DNA from: Myxococcus sp. CA023
Lineage (GTDB): Bacteria; Myxococcota; Myxococcia; Myxococcales; Myxococcaceae
Reading direction: 5' to 3'
Length of the DNA: 64,000 nt
Assembly: GCF_010998615.1 (NCBI RefSeq)
Contig: NZ_JAAEAH010000009.1
Location: forward strand, 62,001 to 126,000
In this document: positions 8,951 to 19,817 of the stretch, in pieces
Layout of the letters: each line of letters starts with the position of its first letter
How positions within the stretch are numbered: position 1 is the first letter of the stretch
Translations under genes and position numbers: made by a program
Notes under the pieces: model-generated
Databases searched by the model: none
Told to the model about the DNA's origin: nothing
The model's input: the letters and a program-made list of their open reading frames with translations, nothing else

Positions 8951-11900
8951 ATGGCTACCGAAAGCGATTCTCCCAAGCCCGCCACGGCGCTGGATGCGCG
9001 CGCCGCCGCCCCCGAATTGCGCCTGCTGGACCGCAGGGCGTTCGTGGGCTTCCCGGCGCTGGAGGTCCTGCCGGGACTGCGCATCTCCGACTTCGCGCTC
9101 CAGATTCCGGACGTCAGCTTCCCCTTCAACGTCAGCGCCGGCGCCACGCGCTACCAGCGCAAGAAGCTGCACTTCGGCTTCCTCGAGCTGTCCGTCGACG
9201 CGGACCTGGTGACGCGCCGGGTGGCGGAACTGGCCGGGCGTCTGGCCGGCATCGAGGACCTGCGCCTGCACTTCCGGCCCGGCTACCTCGAAGGCCAGGG
9301 ACGGCTGCCGGCGCCGGAGCACACGCCCTTCACCTTCAAGGTGGCGTTCGACGCGGATGGGGAGCGGCTCGCCGTCTACCTCTACGACGTGCGCCTCTAC
9401 GGCTTCTCCTCCACGCCGTCCGTGCAGGTGCCGGGGCTCTTGTCCGCGGCCGTGGGCGCGCTGGCGCTGGTGCCGGATGTCGAGGTCCGCGGGGCCACGG
9501 GTTTCTCCACGCGCGTCTTGCCCGTGCTGTGCCAGCTGGCGGCGGTGAGCCGCGGCTACAAGATGCCGACTCTGGACACCGCGCGCCTGTCGGCCGCGGA
9601 GGTCTCCAGCACGGGCCTGCGCCTGCGCTTCTCCGCGGGAGGACTGCCGCCGCCGTCGCCCCCGGACGAGGAGCTGCTGCTCGCACTGGAAGGTGCGCGC
9701 GCCTTCGCGGACGCCGAAGGCCTCATCGCGCAGGGCCGGCTGGCCGACGCGCGTCAGGCGTATCTCCAGGCCGGTGACGCGCAGGACGCGCACCCCTTCG
9801 CCGCCGAGCGGCTGCTGTCGCTAATGGTGGCGGACCCGCAGGCGCATGACCTGGCGCTGGACGTGGCGGCGACGCTGCAACGCCGCAGGGACCGCAGCCC
9901 CGCTTCGCTCTGGGGCGAGGCCGTGGTGCGCGAGCGCCGGGGTGAAGGTGCCCGCGCCGCCGAGCGCTACCTGGCGCTGTGCGCGCTCGCGCGCCGGACC
10001 TCGGAGGAGGCCGCGGCCTTCTTCGCCGCCGAGGCCGCCGCCCGCTGCTCGCGCGACACCGCGCCCCAGGTGGCGGTGAAGGCGCTGCACGAACTGCTGG
10101 GGCTCAAGCCCGACCACCTGCCTTCGCTCAAGGCGCTGGCGCGTGCGTCCGACCAGGCCCGCGACAGGGCGGGCGCGGTGCGGGCCTATCGCCGGTTGGC
10201 GGCGCTCGCTCGCGACCCGGCCGAGGCCGCCGATGCGCACGTGCATCTGGCCCGGCTGTGCGCGCAGACGGAAGACGACATCGCCGGAGCGCGCCTGCAC
10301 TGCGAGGCCGCGCTGCGGCTGGCGCCGGACCATCCGGACGCGCTGCTGCTGCTGGGTGAGCTGTGCCATCGCGGCGGTGAGCACCTGCGCGCGCTGAAGG
10401 CCCTGGACCGTCTGCGCGAGGTGGCCATGGGCCGCCACGAGCTGGACCGGGTGGGCCATGCCGACCTGATGGCCGGCCGCGTGTGGGACGAAGGCCTGAA
10501 GCAGCCGGAGAACGCGCTGCTGCGCTTCCGTGAGGCGGTGTCGCTGCTGCCCGGTGAGCCGGAGCCGCTGTTCGCCGCCGCCCGTGTGGCGGAGGGGCTG
10601 GGCCGGTTGCAGGAGGCGCTCGCGGGCTACCAGCAGGCGCTGGAGCTGGCGGGGCCGGCGCCGCGCTCGGAAGGGGTGCGGCACGCCGCGCACGCCAGCC
10701 ACCACGCCCTGGCGAGGCTGTACCGCACGCGGCTGGGTGACCCGGCGCGCGCGCGGGAGCACCTGGAGTCCGCGCTGGCGTTGGATCCGCGCGACGCGGT
10801 GGCGCTGGAGGAGCTGATTCCGTACTTCCGCGCCACCGGCCGCTCGCAGGAGCTGGCGGAGGCGTTGGAGAAGGCCGCGGCGCTCCAGGACGCGCCCGGC
10901 AAGCGCGCGGCGGCCTGGGCCGAGGCGGGCGAGCTGTACCGGGGCAAGCTGCAACAGCCGGAGAAGGCGGAGCGGCTGCTCCTGCTGGCGCTGGAGGCGG
11001 ATGGCGACCACCGGCCCGCGCTGGAGTCGTTGCTGGCGCTGGCCGAGGCCCGGCGTGACGGCGCGCTGCTGACGCGGTGCCTGTCTTCGCTGGCGCGGCT
11101 CGCCACGGACCTGAAGGAGCGCGCGCAGAAGTACCGCCGGCTCGCGGTGGCCGCGCGCGACCTGGCCTTCGATTTGGACCTGGCCGTTCACGCGCTCCAG
11201 GAAGTGCTGCGCGCCGAGCCGGATGACCTGCCCGCGCTGGGCGAGCTGTGCGCGTTGCAGCGCAAGCGCGCCGACATGGCGGGGCTCGCCGACGCGCTGG
11301 AGGTGCGCGCGCGGGTGGCCGAGGCGCAGGGCGACAAGCGGCTGGCCGCGGCGGCGCTGCGTGAGCTGGCCGGAGTTCTGGAGGCCCGGCTGGGCCGCGT
11401 GGGTGACGCGCTGGTGGCGCTGGAGAAGGCCGCGCGGCTGGCGCCGGACGCCGCGGTGCTGCTGGACCTGGCGGACCTGTCGCTGCGCTGCGAGCGCCCC
11501 GAGCATGCGCGGCGCGCGCTGGAGAGCTTGCTGTCCACGCTGCCTCGCACGGCGGCGCCGGAGAAGCTGGCGGATGTGCGTTCCCGGTTGGGTCGCGCAT
11601 GCGAGATGCTGGGTGACCGCGAAGGCGCCATCGCCGCCTACGCGCAGGCCTTCCCGCTGCGCCGGCTGGATGATGCCCTGGCCGCGCGCCTGGAAGCGCT
11701 CTACACGGAGGCCGGGGAGTCGCAGGCGCTGGCCGAGCTGTGGGCCAACCGCGCCCAGGCGCTGATGGGCGCCGACCGCGCCGAGGAGGCCGCGCCGCTG
11801 TTCCTCCAGAGCGCTCGTACGCTGCTCGAGCGAGGCGAGAACGCCGCGGCGCTGATGCGTCTGACGGCCGCGCTGGAGGCGAACCCCGAGGGCCCGCTGG

Positions 11901-14900
11901 CCGCCGAGGTGTTGGAGTCGCTGGCTGAGCTGGAGCTGGAGCGAGGCGAGAAGCTGGAGGCCGCGCGCCTGTACGCGCGCCGCGCCGCGCTGATGCCCGA
12001 AGCCCGCGCTGGCGCGAAGTTGCTGTTCCGCGCCTCGTTGCTCGCCGCGGGGACCAGCCGCGAGGAGGCCTTCCTCGCCGACGCCCTGGAGCGTGACGCG
12101 AGCTACGCGCCCGCGCGCCAGCGCCGGGGCGAGCTGCGCCTGCCCACGGATGCCCGCGCCGCGTTGGAGGACTTCGAGGCGGTGCTGGCCCTGCCGCCCG
12201 CGGACAGCGATGCGCCGCGTGAGAGCGAGCGCGTGGCCCTGACGCGCAAGGCCGCCACCGCCGCGGTGCGCGCGAGCCGCACGGATGCCGCCCGCCGCCT
12301 GCTGGCCGAGTACAGCGCCCGCGCGCCGGAAGATCTGGACGCCCGGGTGGAGCTGGCGTCGCTGCACCGCAAGGCGGGTGCGCGCGAGGCCCTGGCGGAC
12401 CTGCTGGTGGAGTTGTGGCCGCGCCTGTCCGGCGAGCCCCGCCGCGCCGCTCGCCGCGAGCTGGCGGAGCTGTCGCTGGGCCTGGGGCGCGCCACCGCCG
12501 CGGTGGACGCGCTGCGCAGCCTGCGCCTGGAGGAGCCGCACGATACCTGGGCGGCGCAGTCGCTGCTGGACCTGCTGCCTCCGTCCGGCACCGGCACGCC
12601 GGAAGAGGAGACGGAACGGCTGGAGTTGCTGAGCACGCTCGTGGCCGCCGCCTCGGGCGAGGCGCGCGCGGAGTTGCTGGCCCGGCGCGCCGTGCTTCAC
12701 CGCGCCGCGGGCCGGGTGTCCGCCGCGCGCGACGACTTCTCGGAGGCCGCGAAGGGTTCTCGCCGTCCCGCATCGCTGCTGCTCGCGCTGACGGAGCTGG
12801 CGCGCGAGTCGGGCGACGAGGCCGCGGAGCTGGACGTGTGGCGCCGCGCCGTGTCCGCCGACGCCAACCTCGCCACCCGCGCTCGCGAGCGGCTGCTGGC
12901 CCTGTCCGCCACGCTGGTGGAGAAGGACGAGCGCGCCCTCGCGCGCGAGGCCCTGGGCGCGGCCATTGGACTGGAGCTGTCCGCTGCGGAGCGGTGTGAC
13001 GCCTTCTTCTCCCTCGCCGAGCTGGCGCGCCGTGATGGCAAGCCGGAGGACGAGGCCGCCGCGCTCGCCGAGGCGGCCCTCCAGGGACCCGCGCCTCGTC
13101 GCGTGGAGGCACTGCTGGCGCGCGCCGCGCTGCTGGAGTCCAGCGGCCGCATGGAGGACGCGGGGCAGAGCCTGGAGGCAGCGCTCGCGCTGGCCCCTCG
13201 GCACGCGCAGGCCACCGCCGCGCTCCAGCGCGTGCTCCGGACCCGGGAGGACTGGGCCGCGCTGGCCGAGCTGCTCTCCACCGAGGCACCCCACGTGGCG
13301 CCCGCCGAGGCGGCCGCGATGTACGCCGAGCTGGCCAGCCTCTACCTGGACCGGCTGTCGCAGCCGGTGCCCGCCGAGGCCGCGCTGCGGCAGGCGCTGC
13401 GCCTGTCCCCGTCTGACGCCGCCGTTCGCCGTCGCCTCGTTTCGCTGGTGGCGGAGCGTGGGGAGCTGCGTGAGGCCGCGGCGCTGCTGGAGACCGCGGC
13501 GGAGAGCGCCACTGCGCACGACGCGGCGCTGCTGCTGCGTGAGGGCGCGGGTTACGCGCGCGACGCGCACGACCTGGACAAGGCGCTGAAGCTGGCGCGC
13601 AAGGCCCATTCGCTGGTCCCCGCGCAGGGGCCGGAGCTGGCGTCGCTGGCGGAGTTGCTCTACCTGCGCGGCGCGGTCATCGAGGCGCTGCCGCTGCAAG
13701 ACGCACTCGCCGCCGCCGCGGACTTCCGCGGCGCGCCGGAGGCCGCGGAGTCCACGTGGCTGCGGCTGGCGGAGCTGGCCGAGCAGACCGGAGAGACGAA
13801 GCGCGCGGTGGCCGCGTACCGGAAGCTGCTCGTGGAGCGGCCCCTGTGCGAGGCCGCCGTACTGCGTCTGGCTGCGCTGCTGGAGAAGGATGACCCGCGC
13901 GGCGCCTTCGAGGTGCGCGTCACCCACGCGCACGCATTGACTCCGTCCGAGGACACCGTGCAGCGGCTCGTCGAGCTGTCGGCGCGGGCCCGCGAGGTGC
14001 TCGCGGACGCGGGTGTGGCGGCCTCGCTGCTGGCGCGCGCCGCGTCGCTGGCGTCGGAGCCGCTGCCGCTGCGTCGCCGGTTGGCGGCGCTGCACCGGGA
14101 GACCGGCCGCACCGTGGAGTTGCTCGCCGAGCTGCGCCAGGTGGCCACCCTCAGCCTCGAGGCAGGGGACCCGGACGCGGCGCTCGAGGCCTATCAGGAA
14201 GAGGCCCGGCTCGCGGTCGACCTGGGCCGCGCGGACGACGCGCTGCGGGCGCTGGCGGATGCGCGCGACTTGCTGGAGGCGCGGGGGCAGCAGTCCGAGG
14301 CCGCGGCGTGCGAGCGCTACCGGGCGAAGCTGCTGCGCGACGTGAAGCTGGACCCCGCCGGCGCTGAGGTCGCGCTGGAGCGCGCCTTTGCCCTGGCCGT
14401 GGACCTGGGCACCGCGAAGCTGGGCGCGGCGCTGGCCGAGCGTCGCGACGACGCGGAGGCCGAGGCGCGTTGGCTGGAGCGCGCGCTGCCGCTGCTGGAT
14501 GACGCGGGCGAGGCCGCGGCCGTGTTGCTGCGGCTGGCGCGGCTGAACCTGGGCGTGCTGTCAGACGTGGCGAAGGCCGAGGAGTTGCTGCGCTCGGCGC
14601 TGCGTAAGGACCGGGCGCTGACGGAGGCCGAGGGCCTGCTGGAGAAGCTCCTGGAGAGCGACGGCCGGCTGGCGGAGCTGGCGGCCTGGTACGAGGAGTG
14701 CGCGGAAGGCGAGCCCGACGCGGCCCGTCGCGCGGAGCTGTTCCTGCGCGCCGCCGTGCTGTACCGCGACCGGGCAGGGCGCCCGGAGTCCGCCGCTGCG
14801 GCCTTCATCGCGGCGCGTGGCGCGCGCCCGGACGACCTGGAGCTCACCGCGCAGGCGGCGGAGTTGCTGCACGAGGTGAAGCGCCACGCGGACGCCGCGG

Positions 14901-17900
14901 AGTTCGACGCGGTGCTGCTGGAGGCGGACCCGTTCCGCGAGCCCGTCTTCGCTCGGCACCTCGCCTTCCTGGAGGAGGCCGAGGACCATCAGGCACTCGC
15001 CGAGCTGATGCTGCGCAGGGCGCAGCGCCAGGAAGCCGCGGGCGCCGCAGAGAGCTACCTGTCCGCCGCCCGTGCCTTCCGCGCGGCCGGTGCCCGCGAG
15101 CGGGCGCTGCTGTGCGAGGACCAGGCCTTCGAGCTGAGCCCCGCGAGCGAGGAGGCCTTCGAGCGCGTGCGTGAGCGCGCGGCCGGTGACGTGCGCCGGC
15201 TGGCGGACCTGCTGTCCCAGCGCGCCGCGGCCCTGTCCACGTCGGAAGCCCTGCCGCTGCTGCGCGAGCGCGCCTCTCGGCTGCTGGACGCGGGCGAGGC
15301 GCTGCTGGCCGCGGAGGCCTTCGACGAATACCTCTCCCTGTCGGGGGATGACGTGGACGCCCTGTCCGCTCGCGCCGAGCTGGCCGCGAAGGGCGGCGGC
15401 CCCGTCGCCGCGCGCCCCTACGACCGCCGCTTGCTGGACGTGGGCGGGGACGCGCTGCCGGTGCCGGTGCGCACGCGGACCTGGCTGCGGTTGGGCCATG
15501 CCTCGCTCGGCGCGGGCGCGTTCCACGACGCGGCGGATGCCTTCGAGTCCGTGGTGGCGCTGGAGCCGGAAGGCGAGCGCGGCCGCGAGGCGCTGTCGCT
15601 CCTGGCCGAGGTGCACTCGCGCACGGGCAACGCGCCGGGCCTCTACCGGGCGTCGCTCCAGTTGGCGCGCCATGCGGAGGACGCCGCCACCGCCGAGGTG
15701 CTCTACCGCCGCGCGGCGGACCTCTTCGACGACCCGAAGGACGCCATCGACGCGCTGTTGCCGCTGGCGCGCCTGCGTCCCGCGGATGCGTCCGTCATCG
15801 ACCGGGCCGTGGCGGGGCTGCACGCCCTGGGACGTCATGGCGACTTGCTGGACGTGTACGCCTCGGGCGCGGAGGCGGCGGGTGGCCGTCGCGCCGCGGA
15901 GTTGCTGTTGGCCGCCGCGTCGGTGGCCTCCAGCTCGCTGGCGGATGAAGACGCGGCCTGGACGCTGACCCAGCGCGCCGCGGAGGCCGCGCCGGAGGAC
16001 CTCACCGCGCTCCAGGCACTGGTGACGGGCCTGCGTCAGCGGGGCGATTCCACGCGGCTGCTGGAGGCGCTGGAGCAGTGGGTGCCGCGCGTCGAGGACG
16101 CCGACGAGGCCGCGGTGCTGCGGCTGGAGCTGGCCGCGCTCGCGCGTGACGCGGGCCGCGTGGACGTGGCGCGCGAGGCCCTGGAGGAAGTGGCCGCGCG
16201 TGGTGCCTCGGGCGCGGGCTACGCGGACGCGCTGGAAGCCCTCGAGCCGCTGCTGAAGGACGCCCCCGCCCGCCGCGCCGAGGTGCAGGTGGCGCGCGCG
16301 GAGCTGGCCTCTGGCCGCGAGCGGCAGGTCCTGCTCATGGCGGCCGCGCGGGGCTTCGAGGCCGCCGGACAGCTGCCGGAGGCCCTGAAGGCGGCGAAGG
16401 ACGCCGCCTCGGTGGAGCCGGACGTCGACGCTGCCCTGCGGGTCGCCCACCTGTACCGCGCGTCGGGCGAGGCGCCTCGCGCGGCGCGGGCGCTCCTTCA
16501 GGCCGCGCGGCTGGCGGCGCCGGAGGAGCGCCCCCCGCTGCTGCTGGAGGCCGCGGGCCTCTGGGAGAAGGCGGGAGAGCACGGTGAGGCGCTGGAGGTG
16601 TTCGAGCGCATCGCCACCGAGGCATCGGACATGCTCGCGCCCTCGGAGCTGGCCGAGCGCTTCGGCCGGCTGGGCGCCTTCGCTCGCGCGCTGGAAGTGG
16701 GCTTCGCGCCCGCCATGGCCTCGGGTGACCTGACCGACGCGCTGGCCATGGCCGCGCAGGCGGGCGACACGGCGCGCACGCGCGAGGCGCTGTGGGCCCT
16801 GGCCGCGCTGGAGGACGCGGACCCCGCGCATGCCTCGGCTCTGGCGGATGGCCTGCGTGCGGAAGGCGACGCGGAAGGGTTGTTGGAGCTCGCGGGCCTG
16901 TCCGCCGCGCGTGACGCCGCGTTCGCGGTGGCGCTGCGCGATGAGGTGCTCCGCTCGGCGGCGGCCTCGGTGCTGCCTCGCCTACGCGCGCTGGAAGAGC
17001 TGGCGCCCGAGCCGGGCTTCGCGGCCCGTCTGACGCTGTTGTTGCCCACCCTGGAGAAGCTCCCGGAGGCGCTGGCGGAGGCGGTGCTGACGCAAGTGGA
17101 TGCGCAGCCGGGCACGGTGCGGGTGGAAGCGCTGGCCATGGCGGCGGACGGCTGGCCCTCGCGGCGCAAGGCGCTCTTGCGCGAGCGTTACGCGCTGGAG
17201 CTGGAGTTGGGCCGCTACGAGGCCTGTGTGCGCACGCTGTCGCAGCTGGCAGGCGAAGAGTCGGACGCGGTGGCTCGCGCCGTCCTGCACCTGGAGTGCG
17301 GCGAGCTGCTGCTCAGCCCGCTGGAGCAGCTGCCCGAGGCGCGCGCGGCCTTCGAACAGGCCCTGAAGGACGACCCCGCGCAGCTCCATTCCTTGCGGCA
17401 CCTGTTGTCACTGGTGGACCTGGGCGAGGAGCCCGCTGTCTTCGTGTCGCTGGTGGAGCGGCTGGAGCAGGCCGCGGGCGCGGAGTCCGGCAACACCTAC
17501 CGCGAGCGGCTGGCGGACGCCTACGAGGCCCTGGGCATGATGGCGGACGCGGCCGCGCAGCTCGAGCGGCTGCCGGAGACGGACGAACGGCTGGCCCGCC
17601 GCGCGAGGTTGGCGGAGGAGCGCGGCCTCACCGGCGAGGCCCTGCGCCTGCGCGAGCGGCTCACCGACGAACCCGCGGTGCTGGAGGCCATTCTCCGCGG
17701 CTACCTGGACGCGCAGTTGGTGTCGCCTGGAGCCCGGCTCGCCGCGCGCCTCTTCGACGCCGGCGAGCTGTCCCCTGAAGTCACCCGCATGGCCGCCGAG
17801 CACCTCTCCACGGTGCCCGAGGGTGTGTCCCTGGCCGTTCGCATCTGGCCGCACCTGCTCCGGGAGCACCCGCTGGACGTGGATGGGTGGACGCTCTACG

Positions 17901-18499
17901 CGGAGGCCCTGCGGGCGCTGGGCCGGACGGAGGACTCGCAGCGCGCGGACGGCGTGGGCGCGGCCCTGTCCTCCAGCGACGCGGCGGCGCCTCAGGCCCC
18001 GGTGTCCACGCTGCCGGTGCCCTCGGGCTTCGAGCACCGGGTACCCGCCGGCGCGGTGCCGGTGACGGCCGAGCGCCTGCCCCGGCTCGCCGCGGCGCTT
18101 CGTCCCGTCCTGGCCTCGCTGGGCGCAAGCTCGCTGCAACTCGTGGTGGACCCGGTGGGCGGGGTGGAGGCGTACCTGGCCAGCGGCGACGTGCTGGTGC
18201 TGGGCGCGGGCGCGCTGTCCTGCTTCGGCGCCTCCGAGCTGAGTTACCTGTGCGCGCTGGCGCTGGCGCTGGGTGAGGACGGCGTCCAGCTGGCCCGTCC
18301 CGGTCCGGTGCCGGCCATGGAAGCGGCGGCGGTGGCGGCCTTCCGCGCCGTGCCGGCCTCGCTGGCGGCGGGGCGCGTCCTGGCGCGGCTCGACGCGGAG
18401 GTGCGCGGAGGGGACCCGGCGCAGGTGGATGTAGGCGCCGTGCTTGCCCGCGGCGACACCTTCCGGGCGCTGGCCCTTTGCGTGCTGGACGGCGTCTAG
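8951..18499 (+). CDS. Giant TPR-repeat protein (~3,180 residues)
   Basis: One of the longest genes here. I place the start at the ATG at 8951 (MATESDS); the frame is open further upstream to a TTG at 8876, but that would extend to within 30 bp of the divergent kinase gene and has no better ribosome binding site. Residues ~1-230 form a non-repeat N-terminal region with beta-rich stretches and a cluster of aromatic residues. From ~235 to ~3,020 the chain is a continuous array of degenerate 34-residue TPR units (A..L...L...P....A...L pattern). The last ~160 residues are a separate globular domain containing ELSYLCALALALGE, which recalls the active-site helix of M48-like peptidases but lacks HExxH. 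No signal peptide or membrane span. A cytoplasmic scaffold role is inferred. Confidence 0.88.
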   Translation: MATESDSPKPATALDARAAAPELRLLDRRAFVGFPALEVLPGLRISDFALQIPDVSFPFNVSAGATRYQRKKLHFGFLELSVDADLVTRRVAELAGRLAGIEDLRLHFRPGYLEGQGRLPAPEHTPFTFKVAFDADGERLAVYLYDVRLYGFSSTPSVQVPGLLSAAVGALALVPDVEVRGATGFSTRVLPVLCQLAAVSRGYKMPTLDTARLSAAEVSSTGLRLRFSAGGLPPPSPPDEELLLALEGARAFADAEGLIAQGRLADARQAYLQAGDAQDAHPFAAERLLSLMVADPQAHDLALDVAATLQRRRDRSPASLWGEAVVRERRGEGARAAERYLALCALARRTSEEAAAFFAAEAAARCSRDTAPQVAVKALHELLGLKPDHLPSLKALARASDQARDRAGAVRAYRRLAALARDPAEAADAHVHLARLCAQTEDDIAGARLHCEAALRLAPDHPDALLLLGELCHRGGEHLRALKALDRLREVAMGRHELDRVGHADLMAGRVWDEGLKQPENALLRFREAVSLLPGEPEPLFAAARVAEGLGRLQEALAGYQQALELAGPAPRSEGVRHAAHASHHALARLYRTRLGDPARAREHLESALALDPRDAVALEELIPYFRATGRSQELAEALEKAAALQDAPGKRAAAWAEAGELYRGKLQQPEKAERLLLLALEADGDHRPALESLLALAEARRDGALLTRCLSSLARLATDLKERAQKYRRLAVAARDLAFDLDLAVHALQEVLRAEPDDLPALGELCALQRKRADMAGLADALEVRARVAEAQGDKRLAAAALRELAGVLEARLGRVGDALVALEKAARLAPDAAVLLDLADLSLRCERPEHARRALESLLSTLPRTAAPEKLADVRSRLGRACEMLGDREGAIAAYAQAFPLRRLDDALAARLEALYTEAGESQALAELWANRAQALMGADRAEEAAPLFLQSARTLLERGENAAALMRLTAALEANPEGPLAAEVLESLAELELERGEKLEAARLYARRAALMPEARAGAKLLFRASLLAAGTSREEAFLADALERDASYAPARQRRGELRLPTDARAALEDFEAVLALPPADSDAPRESERVALTRKAATAAVRASRTDAARRLLAEYSARAPEDLDARVELASLHRKAGAREALADLLVELWPRLSGEPRRAARRELAELSLGLGRATAAVDALRSLRLEEPHDTWAAQSLLDLLPPSGTGTPEEETERLELLSTLVAAASGEARAELLARRAVLHRAAGRVSAARDDFSEAAKGSRRPASLLLALTELARESGDEAAELDVWRRAVSADANLATRARERLLALSATLVEKDERALAREALGAAIGLELSAAERCDAFFSLAELARRDGKPEDEAAALAEAALQGPAPRRVEALLARAALLESSGRMEDAGQSLEAALALAPRHAQATAALQRVLRTREDWAALAELLSTEAPHVAPAEAAAMYAELASLYLDRLSQPVPAEAALRQALRLSPSDAAVRRRLVSLVAERGELREAAALLETAAESATAHDAALLLREGAGYARDAHDLDKALKLARKAHSLVPAQGPELASLAELLYLRGAVIEALPLQDALAAAADFRGAPEAAESTWLRLAELAEQTGETKRAVAAYRKLLVERPLCEAAVLRLAALLEKDDPRGAFEVRVTHAHALTPSEDTVQRLVELSARAREVLADAGVAASLLARAASLASEPLPLRRRLAALHRETGRTVELLAELRQVATLSLEAGDPDAALEAYQEEARLAVDLGRADDALRALADARDLLEARGQQSEAAACERYRAKLLRDVKLDPAGAEVALERAFALAVDLGTAKLGAALAERRDDAEAEARWLERALPLLDDAGEAAAVLLRLARLNLGVLSDVAKAEELLRSALRKDRALTEAEGLLEKLLESDGRLAELAAWYEECAEGEPDAARRAELFLRAAVLYRDRAGRPESAAAAFIAARGARPDDLELTAQAAELLHEVKRHADAAEFDAVLLEADPFREPVFARHLAFLEEAEDHQALAELMLRRAQRQEAAGAAESYLSAARAFRAAGARERALLCEDQAFELSPASEEAFERVRERAAGDVRRLADLLSQRAAALSTSEALPLLRERASRLLDAGEALLAAEAFDEYLSLSGDDVDALSARAELAAKGGGPVAARPYDRRLLDVGGDALPVPVRTRTWLRLGHASLGAGAFHDAADAFESVVALEPEGERGREALSLLAEVHSRTGNAPGLYRASLQLARHAEDAATAEVLYRRAADLFDDPKDAIDALLPLARLRPADASVIDRAVAGLHALGRHGDLLDVYASGAEAAGGRRAAELLLAAASVASSSLADEDAAWTLTQRAAEAAPEDLTALQALVTGLRQRGDSTRLLEALEQWVPRVEDADEAAVLRLELAALARDAGRVDVAREALEEVAARGASGAGYADALEALEPLLKDAPARRAEVQVARAELASGRERQVLLMAAARGFEAAGQLPEALKAAKDAASVEPDVDAALRVAHLYRASGEAPRAARALLQAARLAAPEERPPLLLEAAGLWEKAGEHGEALEVFERIATEASDMLAPSELAERFGRLGAFARALEVGFAPAMASGDLTDALAMAAQAGDTARTREALWALAALEDADPAHASALADGLRAEGDAEGLLELAGLSAARDAAFAVALRDEVLRSAAASVLPRLRALEELAPEPGFAARLTLLLPTLEKLPEALAEAVLTQVDAQPGTVRVEALAMAADGWPSRRKALLRERYALELELGRYEACVRTLSQLAGEESDAVARAVLHLECGELLLSPLEQLPEARAAFEQALKDDPAQLHSLRHLLSLVDLGEEPAVFVSLVERLEQAAGAESGNTYRERLADAYEALGMMADAAAQLERLPETDERLARRARLAEERGLTGEALRLRERLTDEPAVLEAILRGYLDAQLVSPGARLAARLFDAGELSPEVTRMAAEHLSTVPEGVSLAVRIWPHLLREHPLDVDGWTLYAEALRALGRTEDSQRADGVGAALSSSDAAAPQAPVSTLPVPSGFEHRVPAGAVPVTAERLPRLAAALRPVLASLGASSLQLVVDPVGGVEAYLASGDVLVLGAGALSCFGASELSYLCALALALGEDGVQLARPGPVPAMEAAAVAAFRAVPASLAAGRVLARLDAEVRGGDPAQVDVGAVLARGDTFRALALCVLDGV

Positions 18500-18519
18500 C
18501 CGTGTAGCGTGACGCCGCC

Positions 18520-19125
18520 ATGCACGTGAAGCGCCTTGCTCTCGCCGCCCTGCCCGTCACGGCCGTCGCCGTGGCGATGGCCTGCTATTCCGAACCGGTG
18601 TACCCGGGTGACCAGGTGCTCGGTTCGTTCCGCTTCGAGGCCCGGCTGGATGCCGCGCGCACCACGTGCGACGCCTCGGTGCCGGACTTCGCGCAACTCA
18701 ACGACGCCGGTGTGTTCCTCTTCGAGGGCACCTTCTCGCGCGACACGGACGCGGGCACGGGCTTCTTCACCGTGCAGGGCTACTCGCGGGACGCGGGCTA
18801 TGAAGGGCAGGTGGCCACGTCCACGCTGAAGGCCGTCGCGCCCCGCGCGTCCTGTGGCACGGGCTGCGAGGACTCCTCCATCGAGGAGACGCTGCGGGTG
18901 ACGCTCTTCAGCGACAGCCAGGCGCGCAGCCTCAGCCGCGACTGCCGCCAGTTCGACGGCGGCATCCCCGACGGCTCGGTGCCGGGCCCCACGGAGAATG
19001 GTTACGACGTGTCGCTGGCGTGCGGCTCCCTCACGGACATCTTCTTGCCGGGGACCCGCAACTGCAATTGCCAGCCGACCACCTGCACCACGGTGTACAC
19101 CGTGCAGGGAGAGCGGAGGGATTGA
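18520..19125 (+). CDS. Cys-rich secreted lipoprotein of unknown function
   Basis: Encodes 201 residues. The N-terminus ([12 protein letters not shown]...) is a lipoprotein signal peptide with lipobox AMAC. The mature part has nine further Cys, several in close pairs (CGTGC; CNC followed by TTC), suggesting disulfides in the periplasm or on the surface. Strands such as [10 protein letters not shown] and GVFLFEGTF suggest a beta-sandwich. I recognise no family; similar small Asp/Gly-rich lipoproteins are common in myxobacteria. Its TGA overlaps the ATG of queC, so the two are translationally coupled, although nothing functional links a lipoprotein to queuosine synthesis. Confidence 0.75.
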   Translation: MHVKRLALAALPVTAVAVAMACYSEPVYPGDQVLGSFRFEARLDAARTTCDASVPDFAQLNDAGVFLFEGTFSRDTDAGTGFFTVQGYSRDAGYEGQVATSTLKAVAPRASCGTGCEDSSIEETLRVTLFSDSQARSLSRDCRQFDGGIPDGSVPGPTENGYDVSLACGSLTDIFLPGTRNCNCQPTTCTTVYTVQGERRD

Positions 19126-19817
19126 TGGTGAAGCGCGCGGTGGTGTTGATTTCGGGCGGTCTGGATTCGACGACGTGCCTGGCCATGGCCAAGGCGAAGG
19201 GGTTCGAGCCCGTCTGTCTGGCGGTGGCCTATGGACAGCGGCACGCCGTGGAGCTGGAGCAGGCGAGGAAGGTCGCCGCCGCCATGGGCGTGACGGACTT
19301 CCGGGTGGTGTCCATCGACCTGCGGCAGGTGGGCGGCTCCGCGCTGACGGCGGACATCGAGGTGCCCAAGGACCGGCCTTCGGATGAGATGAGCCACGGC
19401 GTCCCCGTGACGTACGTGCCGGCGCGCAACGCGCTGTTCCTCTCGCTGGCGCTGGGGCTGGCGGAGGTGGTGGGCAGCACGGACATCTACATCGGCGTCA
19501 ACGCGGTGGACTACAGCGGCTATCCGGACTGCCGCCCGGAGTTCATCCGTTCCTTCGAATTGATGGCCAACCTGGCCACCAAGGCGGGCGTGGAGGGGGC
19601 GCGCTTCACCGTGCACGCGCCGCTGACCGGCCTGACGAAGGCGGACATCATCCGTGAAGGCGTGAAGCTGGGCGTGGACTACGGCCTGACGCACTCCTGC
19701 TACGACCCGGACGCCCAGGGCCGCGCCTGCGGGCGCTGTGACAGCTGCGTGCTGCGCAAGAAGGGCTTCGAGGAAGCCGGCGTGCCGGACCCCACGCGCT
19801 ACACGGAGTCCGCGTGA
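19125..19817 (+). CDS. queC: 7-cyano-7-deazaguanine synthase
   Basis: QueC converts 7-carboxy-7-deazaguanine to preQ0 with ATP and ammonia, an intermediate in queuosine (tRNA) and other deazapurine pathways. The 230-residue protein has the PP-loop SGGLDSTT near residue 10, the middle segment [13 protein letters not shown] with [16 protein letters not shown] typical of QueC, and the C-terminal zinc site CYDP...CGRCDSC with its CxxCxxC. Length matches the family. The ATG overlaps the stop of the preceding lipoprotein gene (TGATG), and the stop overlaps the GTG start of the dipeptidase gene by 4 bp. No other queuosine genes are in the window. Confidence 0.96.
   Translation: MVKRAVVLISGGLDSTTCLAMAKAKGFEPVCLAVAYGQRHAVELEQARKVAAAMGVTDFRVVSIDLRQVGGSALTADIEVPKDRPSDEMSHGVPVTYVPARNALFLSLALGLAEVVGSTDIYIGVNAVDYSGYPDCRPEFIRSFELMANLATKAGVEGARFTVHAPLTGLTKADIIREGVKLGVDYGLTHSCYDPDAQGRACGRCDSCVLRKKGFEEAGVPDPTRYTESA

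Noticed and set aside
9821-14095. A 1,424-codon open frame on the minus strand inside the TPR gene
   Set aside because: Its product is Arg/Gln/Gly-rich low complexity with no domain; high GC leaves few stops antisense to the strongly biased TPR gene. The same applies to long antisense frames at 6352-8934, 14561-16831, 3374-4783 and 61030-62655.
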